Part shown: in pieces, positions 63,343-64,000 of the stretch
Numbering within the stretch: position 1 is the stretch's first letter
How the letters are laid out: each line of letters opens with the position of its first letter
From: Sphingomonadales bacterium
GTDB taxonomy: Bacteria > Pseudomonadota > Alphaproteobacteria > Sphingomonadales > Sphingomonadaceae
Length of the DNA stretch: 64,000 nt
Reading direction: 5' to 3'
Assembly (NCBI GenBank): GCA_016721875.1
Contig: JADKHG010000008.1
Coordinates: 1-64,000 of the forward strand
The notes under the pieces: generated by a model
What the model was told of the DNA's origin: nothing
Databases searched by the model: none
The model's input: the letters and a program-made list of their open reading frames with translations, nothing else
Made by a program: the position numbers and the translations under genes

Positions 63343-64000
63343 CTAGACCTTCGGCTTCAGGCCGATATGTAGCGCCGCGATCCCGCCCATCAGGTTTTCG
63401 TAAGTCACATGCGCGTACACGGCATCCTGCATCATCGATTTGAACGTTACCTGGTCAGGGTGCATTTTTATCGATTCGACAAGGTAACGATAGGGCTTAC
63501 AATTCCCGACGAGGATCTGCCCAAAGGTCGGCCATAGCCTCGAATAGGCATTCGCCATCATTTGCAATGGCCTAGACGTGGGCCTTGAAAACTCGATGAT
63601 CGTCAGCTGTCCACCGGGTTTTAGCACCCGCAATATCTCCCGCTGGGCTTGCTCCTTGTCTGTGAAGTTACGGATTCCATAGCCGATGGTAACGGCGTCA
63701 AAGCTATTGTCCGCAAACTGCAAATTCTCAGCGTCTGCCTGAAGAAACGTCATATTATTGGGTATGTCAGCCTTTGAAAGGCGTGCGCGCCCTGCCTTCA
63801 GCATCTGTTCGTTGATATCACTATGAACGACAATACCCTGCGGGCCGACACGTCTGCTGATCAGGCGAGACAAGTCGCCAGTGCCCGCCGCAATATCAAG
63901 CACCTTGGACCCCGGCTTGATGTTGCTCGCCTGGATCGCATACCATTTAACGAGCCGATGGGTACCCAGCGACATGACATCGTTCATCATGTCATATTTC
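63343..64000 (-). CDS. UbiE/COQ5-type methyltransferase (5' end outside the window)
   Basis: Class I SAM methyltransferase, partial: the frame is open through the window edge (KYDMMNDVMSLG is the usual UbiE start region). Motifs VLDIAAGTGDLSRLI (SAM binding), the FDAVTIGYGIRNFTDK segment, RVLKPGGQLTIIEFSRP and the C-terminal NLMGGIAALHIGLKP are typical of the ubiquinone/menaquinone methyltransferase. The sequence looks more like gammaproteobacterial UbiE than the usual sphingomonad enzyme; whether it is the main UbiE or an extra copy cannot be told here. Confidence 0.88.
   Translation of the reverse strand, partial: KYDMMNDVMSLGTHRLVKWYAIQASNIKPGSKVLDIAAGTGDLSRLISRRVGPQGIVVHSDINEQMLKAGRARLSKADIPNNMTFLQADAENLQFADNSFDAVTIGYGIRNFTDKEQAQREILRVLKPGGQLTIIEFSRPTSRPLQMMANAYSRLWPTFGQILVGNCKPYRYLVESIKMHPDQVTFKSMMQDAVYAHVTYENLMGGIAALHIGLKPKV

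Overview
The window is ordinary chromosome of an alphaproteobacterium, almost certainly a sphingomonad (Sphingopyxis/Sphingorhabdus-like; genus not certain). The reasons are the gene order panB-tetratricopeptide protein-bamB-der, the coxB-coxA-ctaB-ctaG-coxC-DUF983-SURF1 run, several TonB-dependent receptors, the protein relatives, a moderately high GC content and very frequent 4-base ATGA/GTGA/TTGA gene overlaps. No phage, IS element or CRISPR array is visible.

Layout. 0-6 kb: bacterioferritin, an Hpt phosphotransfer protein, then the minus-strand outer-membrane/ribosome assembly and pantothenate block (panB, YfgM-like protein, bamB, der). 5.7-7.3 kb: a membrane protein/XRE regulator module and a DUF4386 gene under a palindromic operator. 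7.2-16.5 kb, minus strand: GMC oxidoreductase, sterol desaturase-like protein, DUF442 protein, RecQ, an Atm1-type exporter and a TonB receptor. 16.6-21.4 kb: lepB, acpS, pdxJ and pyrE, with a GT14 glycosyltransferase and two tiny genes between acpS and pdxJ. 21.5-28.7 kb: the aa3 cytochrome c oxidase operon including a 50-residue gene. 28.7-33 kb: thrS-phosphoesterase-TSUP-infC. 33.2-38.9 kb: a second membrane-protein/XRE module, two hydrolases, a DUF898 protein and an M48 protease. 38.9-41.1 kb: a gamma-glutamyltransferase flanked by two oppositely oriented copies of a hairpin element. 41.2-47 kb: secreted DUF3298-like and SIMPL proteins, a tightly coupled glyoxalase I/II operon with a channel-like gene, and guaA. 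47.4-54.5 kb: TonB receptor-LysR-amino-acid dehydrogenase-gamma-glutamyltransferase.

The most interesting region is 54.8-62.5 kb. Three exported proteins (one with two cyanovirin-like lectin repeats, one with a discoidin-like fold) are divergent from a transmembrane Ser/Thr kinase with a periplasmic helical-repeat domain. The kinase gene converges, with overlapping stop codons, on an ECF sigma factor of the type known to pair with such kinases. Beyond it lie a cysteine-containing secreted Arg/Pro-repeat protein and a lipoprotein. I read this as a candidate kinase-sigma regulated lectin/envelope system.

Two window-wide points matter for users. First, seven genes (infC, two hydrolase/transferase genes, a DUF3298-like gene, a small glyoxalase-operon gene, a DUF4345 gene and the kinase) carry an apparent frameshift, each repaired by one or two bases and mostly in short homopolymers. 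This looks more like consensus indel error than seven pseudogenes. Second, many starts are GTG or TTG, and infC and the sigma factor both appear to start at ATC. The last ~1.5 kb (low coding density, a tRNA T-arm-like remnant and a partial UbiE-like gene) may be the edge of an acquired segment.
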